A model generated the notes under the pieces. The model saw only the letters and a program-made list of their open reading frames with translations, was not told where the DNA came from and searched no databases. Shown piece after piece: positions 6,095-6,339 of a stretch of DNA of 6,339 bases. The first letter of the stretch is position 1. Every line of letters starts with the position of its first letter. This DNA is from an uncultured Emergencia sp. Lineage in GTDB: Bacteria > Bacillota > Clostridia > Peptostreptococcales > Anaerovoracaceae. The stretch lies in assembly GCA_902476665.1 (NCBI GenBank), contig CABSEO010000118.1, positions 1-6,339 on the forward strand, in the 5' to 3' direction. The position numbers were made by a program, and so were the translations under genes.

Positions 6095-6339
6095 GAGCCG
6101 GTATTTGAAATCGGTATTAAGATTCTTTTACGCTTGCTGAACTTCAAGGGCTTGGTGCCACCCCTGCCAAACATCTGGTCATTTCTTCGCTTTCAGCCTG
6201 GTTTTTGGCTTAATACTGCGGTTTTTCTACACATCAGATTCTAATTTTTATCCTCGTGCATGACGCACGAAAAGCAGGTTTTGCTCCTTATGTGTGCCTT
6301 GCGTATCGCTGCCCAGGGCAACGCAGGACAACAGTAGGG
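6095..6339. other. Intergenic stretch with no supported gene; possible dispersed element
   Basis: No frame carries a convincing gene. A minus-strand frame is open from the right edge to a TAG at 6241-6243 (32 codons), with an unusual composition rich in Cys, Lys and Ala; it could be the tail of an upstream gene or chance. A 27-codon minus-strand ORF (6174-6091) starts MFGRGGTKPLKFSKRKR, has no good ribosome-binding site, and ends inside the promoter -35 box. A hairpin TCGTGC/GCACGA lies at 6254-6270, and GCTGAA/TTCAGC can pair across about 6134-6195. The stretch reminds me of intergenic sequence repeated in Lachnospiraceae genomes, but that is memory, not a search. Confidence 0.3.

Noticed and set aside
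6153..6168. Plus-strand sigma-54-like sequence TGGTGC-N5-CTGCC
   Set aside because: It has the GG and GC dinucleotides at correct spacing but mismatches elsewhere, and no gene follows on that strand in the window.
6153..6182. Minus-strand TGGCAC near TTGAA as a sigma-54 promoter for thiS
   Set aside because: The spacing between the two elements is two bases too long and the -12 GC is missing.
1..6339. CRISPR array, tRNA, rRNA, insertion sequence or phage gene
   Set aside because: I saw no regularly spaced repeats, no tRNA-like cloverleaf, and no transposase, integrase or phage-like protein in any frame.

Overview
The window looks like part of a chromosome of a gut-type Clostridia, most likely a Lachnospiraceae relative. 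This is inferred from moderate G+C, strong AGGAGG ribosome-binding sites, the gene order thiS-thiF-thiG-thiH-tenI, a family-2 type ThiF, and an oxygen-sensitive radical-SAM ThiH in place of the aerobic glycine oxidase ThiO. Every gene I can support is on the minus strand, so transcription runs from high to low coordinates.

From the right edge: 6095-6339 has no convincing gene and may be a dispersed intergenic element. A near-consensus sigma-A promoter (6066-6094) is followed within about 20 bases by a strong hairpin and U-tract (5992-6042), all upstream of thiS. No TPP-riboswitch signature is visible. The tightly packed operon follows: thiS (sulfur carrier), thiF (ThiS adenylyltransferase), thiG (thiazole synthase), thiH (tyrosine lyase) and a gene that would usually be labelled thiE but whose residues match the thiazole tautomerase TenI. 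Together these five proteins make the thiazole phosphate half of thiamine. The pyrimidine and coupling genes (thiC, thiD, a true thiE) are not in the window.

Downstream lies a second, functionally separate unit. A sigma-54 enhancer-binding regulator (317-2353) has its own promoter, whose -35 box overlaps the tenI stop codon, and ends in a long perfect inverted-repeat terminator. Beyond the terminator there is an exact -24/-12 sigma-54 promoter (166-181), a possible enhancer site (180-217) and the first 37 codons of a secreted or lipid-anchorless exported protein (1-112). The simplest reading is that the regulator switches on the exported-protein operon that continues beyond the left edge, and that its adjacency to the thiamine operon is only positional.

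The points most worth a second look are the TenI identity of the last thi gene, the promoter-terminator leader without a TPP riboswitch, the textbook sigma-54 promoter beside its likely activator, and that activator's unusual ends (a non-receiver N-terminal domain and a winged-helix C-terminus).
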